Of a DNA stretch of 64,000 nucleotides, positions 9,600-18,600 are shown piece after piece. This stretch comes from Rhizobiaceae bacterium. GTDB lineage: Bacteria > Pseudomonadota > Alphaproteobacteria > Rhizobiales > Rhizobiaceae. How positions within the stretch are numbered: position 1 is the first letter of the stretch; the number at the start of each line of letters is the position of its first letter. The stretch spans positions 1 through 64,000 of the forward strand of contig CAJPFN010000050.1 of NCBI GenBank assembly GCA_905339215.1. The letters are read 5' to 3'. Both the position numbers and the translations under genes were made by a program. The notes beneath the pieces were generated by a model that saw only the letters and a list, made by a program, of their open reading frames with translations, did no database searches and was not told where the DNA came from.

Positions 9600-11369
9600 A
9601 TGACGACGCCCCAGTTCCTCGCCTTCGCGGTGATCGCCGGCATGATGGCGGCGTTCCTGTGGGGGCGCTTCCGCTACGATCTGGTCGCAGCGGTGGCCCT
9701 GCTCGCCGGCGTCGCGGCGGGGGTCGTGCCATTCGACCGGGCCTTCGACGGCTTCAGCGACGACATCGTCATCATCGTCGGCAGCGCACTCCTGGTCAGC
9801 GCCTCGGTGGCGCGATCTGGCGTCATGGAACTTTTGATCCAGCGCCATTTCCCGGCAAGCACGTCGGTGCGCGCCAAGCTGGCGCTGCTGGTCATCATCG
9901 TCGCCGTGCTGTCCGCCTTCGTGAAGAACATCGGCGCGCTGGCGATCATGATCCCGGTGGCGTTCCAATTCGCCCGGCGGTCCAACATTCCGCCCTCCGT
10001 ATTCCTCATGCCGATGGCCTTCGCCGCGCTCCTCGGCGGTCTCATGACCCAGGTCGGCACCTCGCCGAACATCATCGTCTCGCGGGTCCGCGAAGAAATG
10101 ACCGGCACGTCGTTCTCCATGTTCGACTTCACCCCGGTCGGCGCGATGCTGACTCTGACGGGGTTTCTGTTCCTGGTGGCGTTCCATCGGCTGCTGCCGG
10201 AACGAAAGCCGGCTTCGGAAGGGCTGCATGAGGCGATCGACATCCCCGACTACCTCGCCGAGGCGCGCATCACCGCGAAGTCAACGGTCGCCGGCAAGAC
10301 CGTGTCCCACCTGCTGAAGGCCGCCGAAGGTAACGCCCGCATCGCCTCGATCATGCGCGCCGACGGGCTCGCAATCACGCCACTGCCGGATTCCGTGCTG
10401 CGCGAGGGGGACATCCTCCTGATCGAGGGAGACCCGGCAGCGCTCGACCGGCTCGTCACCCAGGCGAAGCTGTCTCTGAACGAGGGTCGCGAAGTCGGTG
10501 CGAAGAATGGCGACGTCGAAGCCGTCGAAGCGGTGGTAGGCGAGAACTCGATGCTGATCGGCGTGTCGGCGCAGCGGATCGCGTTATTCGACCGCTATCG
10601 CGCCAACGTTCTCGCGGTGAGCCGGCGGGGCGAACGCATCCGCGAGAGGCCGGGAAGCATCATCTTCCGGCTCGGCGATATCGTCGTCCTGCAGGCCCAG
10701 CGCTCCCGTCTCCCCGAACTCCTGCGCGAATTCGGCTGCCTGCCGCTGGCCGAACGGCCGATCCTGATGGGCAGTGTCCGTCAGGGCCTGGTGCCGCTGG
10801 CCATCCTTAGCGCGGCGATGGCAACGACGGCGGTCGGACTGCTGCCGGTCACGATCGCCTTCTTCTCGGCGGCGGTCCTGATGGTATTGTTCAGGACGAT
10901 CCCCCTGCGCGACGTCTACGCCGCGATCGACGGCCCGATCCTCGTCATGCTCGCCGCGATCATTCCCGTCAGCGACGCGCTGCGAACGACCGGCGCCACC
11001 GACCTTATCGCTGGCGGTCTGGTTGCCGTCGGCACCGGGCAGCCTGCCTATGCGGCCCTGGCGCTCGTCCTCGTTGCGGCCATGGCCGTGACGCCGTTCC
11101 TCAACAATGCGGCGACGGTACTTGTCATGGCCCCGATCTCGGCGAGTTTTGCGGCGGGATTGGGATTCCGGCCCGAAGCGTTCCTGATGGCCGTCGCCAT
11201 CGGCGCGGGATGCGATTTCCTGACCCCGATCGGGCACCAATGCAACACGTTGGTCATGGGCCCCGGGGGATACCGCTTCGGCGACTACGCGCGGCTCGGC
11301 TTCCCGCTCTCTGCCCTGATTGTCGTGGTAGGCGTTCCGGCGCTCCTGCTGGTCTGGCCAGTCAATTGA
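9600..11369 (+). CDS. SLC13-type permease with two RCK_C (TrkA-C) domains
   Basis: This 589-aa inner-membrane transporter has hydrophobic helices at both ends (about residues 5-190 and 400-589) flanking a soluble centre (about 200-380). The halves each carry DASS/ArsB-like signatures: MTQVGTSPNIIV in the first and FLNNAATVLVMAP in the second. The soluble centre shows two TrkA-C/RCK_C modules, with repeated patterns such as LREGDILLIEG and RLGDIVVLQAQ. Proteins with this architecture are annotated as sodium/dicarboxylate or sulfate symporters; the substrate here cannot be assigned. RCK_C domains suggest gating by a small ligand. The next gene is an unrelated-looking Crp/Fnr regulator. Confidence 0.88.
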   Translation: MTTPQFLAFAVIAGMMAAFLWGRFRYDLVAAVALLAGVAAGVVPFDRAFDGFSDDIVIIVGSALLVSASVARSGVMELLIQRHFPASTSVRAKLALLVIIVAVLSAFVKNIGALAIMIPVAFQFARRSNIPPSVFLMPMAFAALLGGLMTQVGTSPNIIVSRVREEMTGTSFSMFDFTPVGAMLTLTGFLFLVAFHRLLPERKPASEGLHEAIDIPDYLAEARITAKSTVAGKTVSHLLKAAEGNARIASIMRADGLAITPLPDSVLREGDILLIEGDPAALDRLVTQAKLSLNEGREVGAKNGDVEAVEAVVGENSMLIGVSAQRIALFDRYRANVLAVSRRGERIRERPGSIIFRLGDIVVLQAQRSRLPELLREFGCLPLAERPILMGSVRQGLVPLAILSAAMATTAVGLLPVTIAFFSAAVLMVLFRTIPLRDVYAAIDGPILVMLAAIIPVSDALRTTGATDLIAGGLVAVGTGQPAYAALALVLVAAMAVTPFLNNAATVLVMAPISASFAAGLGFRPEAFLMAVAIGAGCDFLTPIGHQCNTLVMGPGGYRFGDYARLGFPLSALIVVVGVPALLLVWPVN

Positions 11370-11422
11370 ACGAGAGGCAATCGTCGAAAACCGGTCACGC
11401 CTTGATCCAGCGCAAAGAACGC

Positions 11423-11459
11423 AGCAGAATTTGTCGGTCGAATAGATATAAATTCTGCT
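11423..11459. repeat. 10-bp inverted repeat upstream of the Crp/Fnr gene
   Basis: AGCAGAATTT (11423-11432) is exactly mirrored by AAATTCTGCT (11450-11459) across a 17-nt spacer. It lies just after the transporter gene and about 70 bp before the regulator's ATG. It could be an operator for the regulator, or a weak transcript hairpin. It does not match the TTGAT-N4-ATCAA box of the Fnr family. Confidence 0.7.
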
Positions 11460-11529
11460 CGGCTCTCGTTCGGCCGCGGGTATCGGGTTTCTTTTGCCGG
11501 AGTAATGGCTGCTGGTGGAGGTCGCGGCG

Positions 11530-12297
11530 ATGGAAGCTCTTCTTTCGACGAGCGAGCGTAGCGAAAGCGGACGGCAGCCGCTTCACCGTTTCTTCGCCCA
11601 TTGCGCCGCCGATGCGACGCTTCGCGAGGAATTGATCCGGATCGCCCATGTCAGGGGTTTCTCCTCTGGGGAGACCATCGTCGGCGAAGGCGAGGAATCC
11701 GGTCTCGTTGGCGCCGTGATCTCCGGCGTTTTGCGCGTGCAGAAGACCATGCCCGACGGCCGCCAACAGATCGTCGGCCTGCTCTTCGCCCCGAACCTGT
11801 TCGGGCGGGTCTTTTCGCGGGTCTCGCCGGTGGCGATCGAAGCCGCGACCGATTGCCGCCTGTGCTGCTTTTCCCGCGCCGCTTTCGAGGCTTTCCTCGC
11901 CCGCCATCCGTCGGTCGAGCACGACGTCATGCTGGCCGTGCTCGACGAACTCGACGCCGCGCAGGAATGGATGCTTCTCCTCGGCTGTAAGGCCGTCCAG
12001 GAACGGGTGGCGAGCTTCCTCCTGATGATCCTCCACCAGGCGGACGTCGGCGGCGGTGCCGCGCGGCGGCGCCAGCGCATGGTCAACGTGCCGATCACGC
12101 GCCACGACATGGCGGTCTATCTGGGAACAACGGCCGAGACGATCAGCCGCACGATCCAGGATTTCGCCCGGCGCGGGGTGCTGCGGATCATCAATCCGCA
12201 GCGCTTCGAGGTGCTCGACGAGGCGCGCCTGGCCTTCCTGTCGGGGCGGGCCACGGATCCGGGCGACGTGGACGAGCCGAGCCTCAGGTCGGCGTAG
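11530..12297 (+). CDS. Crp/Fnr family transcriptional regulator (FNR/FixK-like HTH)
   Basis: The product is 255 aa. Residues 35-125 form the cyclic-nucleotide-binding-type sensor domain (FSSGETIVGEGE, LFGRVFS). A dimer helix follows, then a Crp-type winged helix. The recognition helix TAETISRTIQDF has Glu203, Ser206 and Arg207, the E-xx-SR pattern used by FNR and FixK to read TTGAT-N4-ATCAA. The N-terminal Cys cluster that binds the 4Fe-4S centre of FNR is absent (only Cys25), so it looks more like FixK; Cys109, Cys112 and Cys113 form a cluster in the sensor domain. ATG at 11530 has GGAGG 8 nt upstream; a GTG at 11515 is an alternative. It converges on the end of the suf operon. Confidence 0.88.
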   Translation: MEALLSTSERSESGRQPLHRFFAHCAADATLREELIRIAHVRGFSSGETIVGEGEESGLVGAVISGVLRVQKTMPDGRQQIVGLLFAPNLFGRVFSRVSPVAIEAATDCRLCCFSRAAFEAFLARHPSVEHDVMLAVLDELDAAQEWMLLLGCKAVQERVASFLLMILHQADVGGGAARRRQRMVNVPITRHDMAVYLGTTAETISRTIQDFARRGVLRIINPQRFEVLDEARLAFLSGRATDPGDVDEPSLRSA

Positions 12298-12324
12298 AAG
12301 CCGCTGCTATCCGCTTACCCGCGG

Positions 12325-12717
12325 TCAGTACCAGCCGACCGCGACCTGCGCTTCCTCGGACATGCGGTCGGGCGTCCACGGCGGATCGAAGACCATGTTG
12401 ACTTCGACGTCGGAGACCCCCTCGACGGCGCCGACGGCGTTCTGCACCCAGCCCGGCATTTCGCCGGCGACCGGGCAGCCGGGTGCTGTCAGCGTCATGT
12501 CGATCTTGACCGAACGGTCGTCCTCGATGTCGATCTTGTAGATCAGTCCGAGTTCGTAGATGTCGGCTGGAATTTCGGGGTCGTAGACGGTCTTCAGCGC
12601 CATGACGATGTCGTCGGTCAGCCGCGCCAGTTCGTCGGCGGGAATGGACGACGCGGCGTAGACGCTATCGGCGGCGCCGGTAGCCGCCTCTCCCGCGTGC
12701 TTTGCTTGGTCTTGCAT
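12325..12717 (-). CDS. SUF-associated DUF59 (MIP18-type) protein
   Basis: The product is 130 aa. The DUF59 fold spans about residues 35-130, with VYDPEIPADIYELGLIY, MTLTAPGCPVAGEM and FDPPWTPDRM. By family knowledge such proteins (SufT/PaaD-like) help to mature or deliver Fe-S clusters. It is the last gene of the suf operon, 8 bp after sufS. GGGAG lies just before ATG 12717; an ATG at 12729 is a less likely alternative. In related rhizobial operons this gene is often followed by sufA, which is not present here: the next gene is the converging regulator only 27 bp away. Confidence 0.92.
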   Translation of the reverse strand: MQDQAKHAGEAATGAADSVYAASSIPADELARLTDDIVMALKTVYDPEIPADIYELGLIYKIDIEDDRSVKIDMTLTAPGCPVAGEMPGWVQNAVGAVEGVSDVEVNMVFDPPWTPDRMSEEAQVAVGWY

Positions 12718-12725
12718 GGTCTCCC

Positions 12726-13967
12726 TCATCCGAAGAATTTGCGCGCCTTTTCCAGCGCCTCGGCAAGGGCGTCGACCTCGGCCCTCGTATTGTACATGGC
12801 GAACGACGCACGACAGGTCGAGGTGACGCCGAACCGCTTGAGCAGCGGCTGGGCGCAATGCGTGCCGGCCCTGACCGCCACGCCGGCGCGGTCGATTACC
12901 ATCGACACGTCGTGGGCGTGGATGCCGTTCAGTTCGAACGAGACGATCGCGCCCTTGCCCGGCGCCTCGCCGAAGATACGCAGCGAGTTGATCGAGCGCA
13001 GCCGTTCGTGGGCATAGTCCTTCAGATCGGCCTCATGCGCGGCGATGCGCTCGCGGCCGATACTCTCCATGTAGTCGAGCGCCGCGCCCAGACCGATCGC
13101 CTGCACGATCGGCGGCGTGCCCGCCTCGAAGCGGTGCGGCGGGTCGTTGTAGGTGACATTGTCTTCGGTCACCTCGACGATCATCTCGCCGCCGCCTTGG
13201 AACGGGCGCATGCGCTCGAGCATCTCGCGCTTGCCGTAGAGCACACCGATGCCCGACGGGCCATAGACCTTGTGGCCGGTGAAGACGAAGAAATCGCAGT
13301 CGAGGTCACGCACGTCGACCGGCATGTGCACCGCGCTCTGGCTGCCGTCGACGAGCACCGGGATGCCGCGCGAATGCGCGATGCGTACGATCTCCTTGAT
13401 CGGCGTCACGGTGCCTAGTGCATTCGACATCTGGGTGATGGCGACGAGCTTCGTCCGATCGGTCAGGCGCTTCTCGAACTCCTCGATGTGGAAGGCGCCG
13501 AAGTCGTCGACAGGCACCCAGACCAGCCTGGCGCCCTGCCGTTCGCGTATGAAATGCCACGGAACGATGTTCGAGTGATGCTCCATGATCGAGAGCACGA
13601 TCTCGTCGCCCTCGCCAATGTTAGGCATGCCGAAGCCGTAGGCGACGGTGTTGATCGCCGAGGTCGTGTTGCTGGTGAAGACGATCTCGTCGGTGCTCGC
13701 CGCATTGAGGAAGCGGCGCACCGTCTCGCGCGCCTTCTCGTAGGCGTCGGTTGCGGCGTTGGAAAGGAAATGCAGACCACGATGGACGTTGGCGTATTCG
13801 TGCGAATAGGTGCGCTGGATGATGTCGAGCACGGCGCGCGGCTTCTGCGCCGAGGCGCCGTTGTCGAGATAGACCAGCGGCTTGCCGTAGACCTCGCGCG
13901 CAAGGATCGGGAAGTCGCGGCGGATCGCCTCGACGTCGTAGGGGCTGGTTTCGGCTATGTGGTCCAC
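12726..13967 (-). CDS. sufS: cysteine desulfurase SufS (group II)
   Basis: This 413-aa PLP enzyme takes sulfur from L-cysteine as a persulfide for Fe-S assembly. The cofactor lysine is Lys233 in the motif FTGHKVYGPSG. The catalytic cysteine is Cys371 in AGTHCAQP, the group II arrangement. It is encoded 55 bp after sufD, and its stop lies 8 bp before the DUF59 gene. The operon also contains a second, group I desulfurase at its start, so two sulfur donors are made together. No sufE is seen in the window. Confidence 0.96.
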   Translation of the reverse strand: MDHIAETSPYDVEAIRRDFPILAREVYGKPLVYLDNGASAQKPRAVLDIIQRTYSHEYANVHRGLHFLSNAATDAYEKARETVRRFLNAASTDEIVFTSNTTSAINTVAYGFGMPNIGEGDEIVLSIMEHHSNIVPWHFIRERQGARLVWVPVDDFGAFHIEEFEKRLTDRTKLVAITQMSNALGTVTPIKEIVRIAHSRGIPVLVDGSQSAVHMPVDVRDLDCDFFVFTGHKVYGPSGIGVLYGKREMLERMRPFQGGGEMIVEVTEDNVTYNDPPHRFEAGTPPIVQAIGLGAALDYMESIGRERIAAHEADLKDYAHERLRSINSLRIFGEAPGKGAIVSFELNGIHAHDVSMVIDRAGVAVRAGTHCAQPLLKRFGVTSTCRASFAMYNTRAEVDALAEALEKARKFFG

Positions 13968-14022
13968 GATCTTCCTAGCCTATCCGTGCGTCCTTAGTGG
14001 CTCGCCCTGCGGGTTCGCACGA

Positions 14023-15291
14023 CTACCCATGCGCCGCGAACCAGGCGTCGAGCATCCTCTCGAGCGGCTCGACGAGCGCCTCGTCGTCCAGTTCCTCTAT
14101 CACTTCGGCAACGAATGCCTTTACCAGCAGGCCGCGCGCAGTCTTCTCGTCGATGCCGCGGGCCATCAGGTAGAAGAGATGGTTGCGGTCGATCTCGGTC
14201 ACCGTCGCGCCGTGGCCGCACTGCACGTCGTCGGCGAAGATTTCGAGTTCCGGCTTGGCCGAGAACTCGCCGTCGTCGGACAGCAGCAGCGTGTTGCAGG
14301 CCATCTTCGCGTCGGTCTTCTGCGCCACCTGGAAGACGTTGATGCGGCCCTGGAAGACGCCGCGGGCGCGGCCGGTGACGACGTTGCGCACGACTTCCGT
14401 GGAGACCGTCGCCGGCATTGCATGGTCGAGCACCATGGTGACGTCGGTATGGCTGTCGCCGGCAAGCAGGTTGACGCCGCGCAGCGTGAAGGAAGAACCT
14501 TCGCCCGCGGCGCTGACGCGGATTTCCTGGCGCACCAGCTTGCCGCCGGCATTGAGGAAGAAAAGCGTCAGCTTCGCGTCCTTGCCCAGCCGTGCGTTGA
14601 ACTGGCCGAGGTGGGTGGCGCCCTCCGGCTGGTCCTGGACGATCAGCCAGCGCACCTCGGCACCCTCGCCCACCTCGAGATGGCTGATCGACGAGACCAG
14701 CGCCGCGCCCGATCCGGTCTGGCGCTCGACCAGCGTCACCTTCACCCCTTCGCCGACGCGCACCGGCAGGCGAACGTGGGTCTGGCCGCCGGCCTGAATG
14801 TTCTGCAGCTCGATCGGCGCTTCCGGCGCGGCGCCGGCCGCGATGTCGAGGAAATAGCCGTCGGCGGCGAAGGCGGTGTTGATCGCACCGACGGCGTCGT
14901 CGCCGCCCTGCGCTTCGAGTGCGGCGGCGAAGCTGCCGTCGAGGAGCATCTCCTCAAGCCGGCGCACCGCGACGCCGGAGAACGCCGCCGGTGCCTTGGC
15001 GGAGACGCCGTTGAGGATGGAGAGGACTGTCGACCCGGCAACCACCGGAGCGACCGGCTCCGCCGCGGCCACCGGATCGTGCAGCGGAACGTTCGTCAGA
15101 AGGCGACGGAAGTCGGTATAGTGCCACGCCTCTATGCGGCGCGTCGGCAAGCCGGCCTTGATCGCCTCGATCGCGGCATCGCGCTTCAGGAGGACGGCGG
15201 GGTCGCCCGGCAGGGAGGCGACGCGCTCGGCGAAGGCATCGACGAGGGCATTCTCGGCCGGGGTTCTCTGCGGATGGACCAGCATGTTCAT
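14023..15291 (-). CDS. sufD: Fe-S scaffold complex subunit SufD
   Basis: The product is 422 aa and belongs to the SufB/SufD family: a right-handed beta-helix core (about residues 130-350) with the C-terminal GHGATVTEIDRNHLFYLMARG block. With SufB and SufC it forms the SufBC2D scaffold that builds Fe-S clusters in the cytoplasm. ATG at 15291 with GAGGA 8 nt upstream is preferred; a GTG at 15303 would overlap the sufC stop. It sits 8 bp after sufC, so the two are probably translated together. Confidence 0.94.
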   Translation of the reverse strand: MNMLVHPQRTPAENALVDAFAERVASLPGDPAVLLKRDAAIEAIKAGLPTRRIEAWHYTDFRRLLTNVPLHDPVAAAEPVAPVVAGSTVLSILNGVSAKAPAAFSGVAVRRLEEMLLDGSFAAALEAQGGDDAVGAINTAFAADGYFLDIAAGAAPEAPIELQNIQAGGQTHVRLPVRVGEGVKVTLVERQTGSGAALVSSISHLEVGEGAEVRWLIVQDQPEGATHLGQFNARLGKDAKLTLFFLNAGGKLVRQEIRVSAAGEGSSFTLRGVNLLAGDSHTDVTMVLDHAMPATVSTEVVRNVVTGRARGVFQGRINVFQVAQKTDAKMACNTLLLSDDGEFSAKPELEIFADDVQCGHGATVTEIDRNHLFYLMARGIDEKTARGLLVKAFVAEVIEELDDEALVEPLERMLDAWFAAHG

Positions 15292-15299
15292 GGCTGTCC

Positions 15300-16055
15300 T
15301 CACGCGGCCTCGGCGATGAAGCCGGCATAGCCGTTCTTCTCGAGTTCGATCGCGAGGTTCTTGTCTCCCGATTTGATGACCTGGCCCTTGTACAGAACGT
15401 GGACGGTGTCGGGGACGATGAAGTCGAGCAAGCGCTGGTAGTGCGTGATGACCACCACCGAGCGGTCGGGCGCGCGCAGCGAGTTGACGCCGTCGGCGAC
15501 GATCTTCAGCGCGTCGATGTCGAGGCCGGAATCGGTCTCGTCGAGCACGCAGAGCTTCGGCTCGAGCAGCTTCATCTGCAGGATTTCGGCGCGCTTCTTC
15601 TCGCCGCCGGAGAAGCCGACGTTGAGTGGGCGCTTCAGCATGGCCATGTCCATGTCGAGCGAACCGGCCGCCTCCTTCACGCGCCTCAGGAAGTCCGGCA
15701 CCTTGAGCGGGTCCTCGCCGCGCGCCTTGCGCTGGGCGTTGAGCGCCGTCTTAAGGAACTCCATCGTCGCCACGCCCGGGATCTCCATCGGGTACTGGAA
15801 GGCGAGGAAGATTCCGGCGGCGGCGCGCTCGGCCGGGTCCATCTCGAGGATCGAATGGCCGTTATAGAGGATGTCGCCGTCGGTCACCTCGTAGTCCTCG
15901 CGGCCCGCGAGCACGTAGGACAGCGTCGACTTGCCTGAGCCGTTGGGGCCCATGATTGCCGCCACCTCGCCGTCCCTGACGGTCAGGTTCAGGCCGCGAA
16001 TGATCTCGGTGCCGTCTTCGGCGATGCGGGCGTGAAGGTTTCTGATTTCAAGCAT
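15300..16055 (-). CDS. sufC: Fe-S assembly ATPase SufC
   Basis: This 251-aa protein is an ABC-type ATPase: Walker A GPNGSGKST near residue 36, Q-loop FQYPMEIPG, signature FSGGEKKRAE, Walker B LCVLDETDSGLD and the switch His in VITHYQ. The LDETDSGLD form is the SufC hallmark. It drives conformational change in SufBC2D. ATG at 16055 is chosen for the usual length; the longer frame to 16166 overlaps the preceding gene. It lies between a monooxygenase-like small gene and sufD. Confidence 0.96.
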   Translation of the reverse strand: MLEIRNLHARIAEDGTEIIRGLNLTVRDGEVAAIMGPNGSGKSTLSYVLAGREDYEVTDGDILYNGHSILEMDPAERAAAGIFLAFQYPMEIPGVATMEFLKTALNAQRKARGEDPLKVPDFLRRVKEAAGSLDMDMAMLKRPLNVGFSGGEKKRAEILQMKLLEPKLCVLDETDSGLDIDALKIVADGVNSLRAPDRSVVVITHYQRLLDFIVPDTVHVLYKGQVIKSGDKNLAIELEKNGYAGFIAEAA

Positions 16056-16068
16056 CAATCTGTTCCGT

Positions 16069-16389
16069 TCAGTAAGTGCGTGCTTCGAGGAGTTCGTAGT
16101 GGGCGGAGCGTGCGTCGAAGCGCTTAAGAACCGCGCGGGCGGCGGCCGGCACGTAGCATTGCTCATAGTCCTCGCCGACGAAGGATTTCACGGCGGCGAT
16201 GTCGTCGAACTCCATGATCGTGACGAACTCGACTTCGTCCTCAAGCGGCCGCCGCAGCATTTCGAATCGACGCAGGCCGCCGATCTTCATCGCCTCGATC
16301 CCAACCGAGACCTCCTCGCGCAGGAGGCTTTCGTAGGTGTCGGCATTCTCCGGCGTCGTCCAGCCGTGCCAGATGCGCTTGATCGTCAT
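16069..16389 (-). CDS. ABM/dimeric ferredoxin-like small protein in suf operon
   Basis: The product is 106 aa. It begins MTIKRIWHGWTTPENAD and follows the pattern of antibiotic-biosynthesis-monooxygenase-like ferredoxin folds (RIWHGW... FVTIMEFDD... YVPAAARAVLKRFD). Its role is unknown; in this fold many members are enzymes acting on small aromatic or oxidised compounds, and some bind heme. It lies 13 bp upstream of sufC within the operon, so it should be co-expressed with Fe-S assembly. A link to the pathway is inference from position. Confidence 0.75.
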   Translation of the reverse strand: MTIKRIWHGWTTPENADTYESLLREEVSVGIEAMKIGGLRRFEMLRRPLEDEVEFVTIMEFDDIAAVKSFVGEDYEQCYVPAAARAVLKRFDARSAHYELLEARTY

Positions 16390-16434
16390 CCCACGCTCCC
16401 GTCGAGCCGGATGCCGATCCGAAGGCTTCCGATC

Positions 16435-16719
16435 TCAAACATTCTTCTTGTCTTTCACGAAGTCGTTGTAGGTGATCGAGTAGTCGGTGTGGCTGCGCGC
16501 CGTGGATATGAAGTACCAGGCCGAGATGGCCGCTCCGGCGGCAAACAGCACCAGGGCCCAGCCCCCGAACACGCCCTGCAGCAGCATTGCCAGCACGGCC
16601 GAGACGGCGAGGCCGCCGAGAAACGTCCAGACGACGCGCCAGCCCTCCGGGCGAACCGGATAAGAACCCGACCCGCCATTGGATTTCACGAACCAGATAT
16701 GCGCAGGCAATTCGCTCAT
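16435..16719 (-). CDS. small two-helix membrane protein in suf operon
   Basis: The product is 94 aa. Residues 1-25 are polar (PAHIWFVKSNGGSGSYPVRP). Two hydrophobic segments follow at about 29-50 and 52-68, then a polar tail ending DFVKDKKNV. ATG at 16719 has GGAG about 8 nt upstream; a GTG three bases earlier is the alternative. It is positioned between the 52-aa membrane ORF and the ABM-like gene, in the suf direction. I do not recognise its family; conserved suf-linked membrane proteins of this kind are undescribed in function. Confidence 0.75.
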   Translation of the reverse strand: MSELPAHIWFVKSNGGSGSYPVRPEGWRVVWTFLGGLAVSAVLAMLLQGVFGGWALVLFAAGAAISAWYFISTARSHTDYSITYNDFVKDKKNV

Positions 16720-16753
16720 CACCGTTACTCCACCAAGGTTCCGGGCGTGATCT

Positions 16754-16911
16754 TCAAAGCCCCAACGCCGCTCGCAACGGCGGCAGCAACGCGGCGGCTA
16801 CAAGCCCGACGCCGACGCCAATCGCGATGCGGACTGCCCTGCTCGATTGCGGAACGAAGCCTGCGAGCAGGCCGCAGACGATGCCGTAGAAGGTGAGCGT
16901 GACGGGGTCCA

Positions 16912-16912
<1 letters not shown>
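16754..16912 (-). CDS. 52-aa membrane mini-protein coupled to sufB
   Basis: An ORF of 52 codons reads from ATG 16912 to TGA 16754. The protein starts MDPVTLTFYGIVCGLLAG, then a short polar turn (QSSRAVR), then a second hydrophobic segment IAIGVGVGLVAAALLPPL. The two helices suggest a membrane hairpin. Its start codon overlaps the sufB stop by one base (TGATG), a layout typical of translational coupling. It lies 34 bp before the 94-aa membrane gene. No family is recognised. The case for it being real rests on the clean coupling, the operon context and the amphipathic layout. Confidence 0.65.
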
Positions 16913-18429
<1,517 letters not shown>

Positions 18430-18600
18430 CGGCGTTCTCCATCCATGCCGGGTTCAAGGCCCGGCCGTTTTCAAACTATGGCACCGCGGAGCGGCGTAAG
18501 TCGCATATAGTGCTTTCCGGCCGGGAATTCACCCGGAAAAGCCGCCGTCGCGGCCCCTAAAAGCGTCATTCAGGCGGCGTTGCCGGCCGCCCCCGCCTTT

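Noticed and set aside
11402-11415. TTGATCCAGCGCAA upstream of the Crp/Fnr gene as an FNR box
   Set aside because: Only the left half-site fits; the right half CGCAA matches ATCAA at three of five positions.
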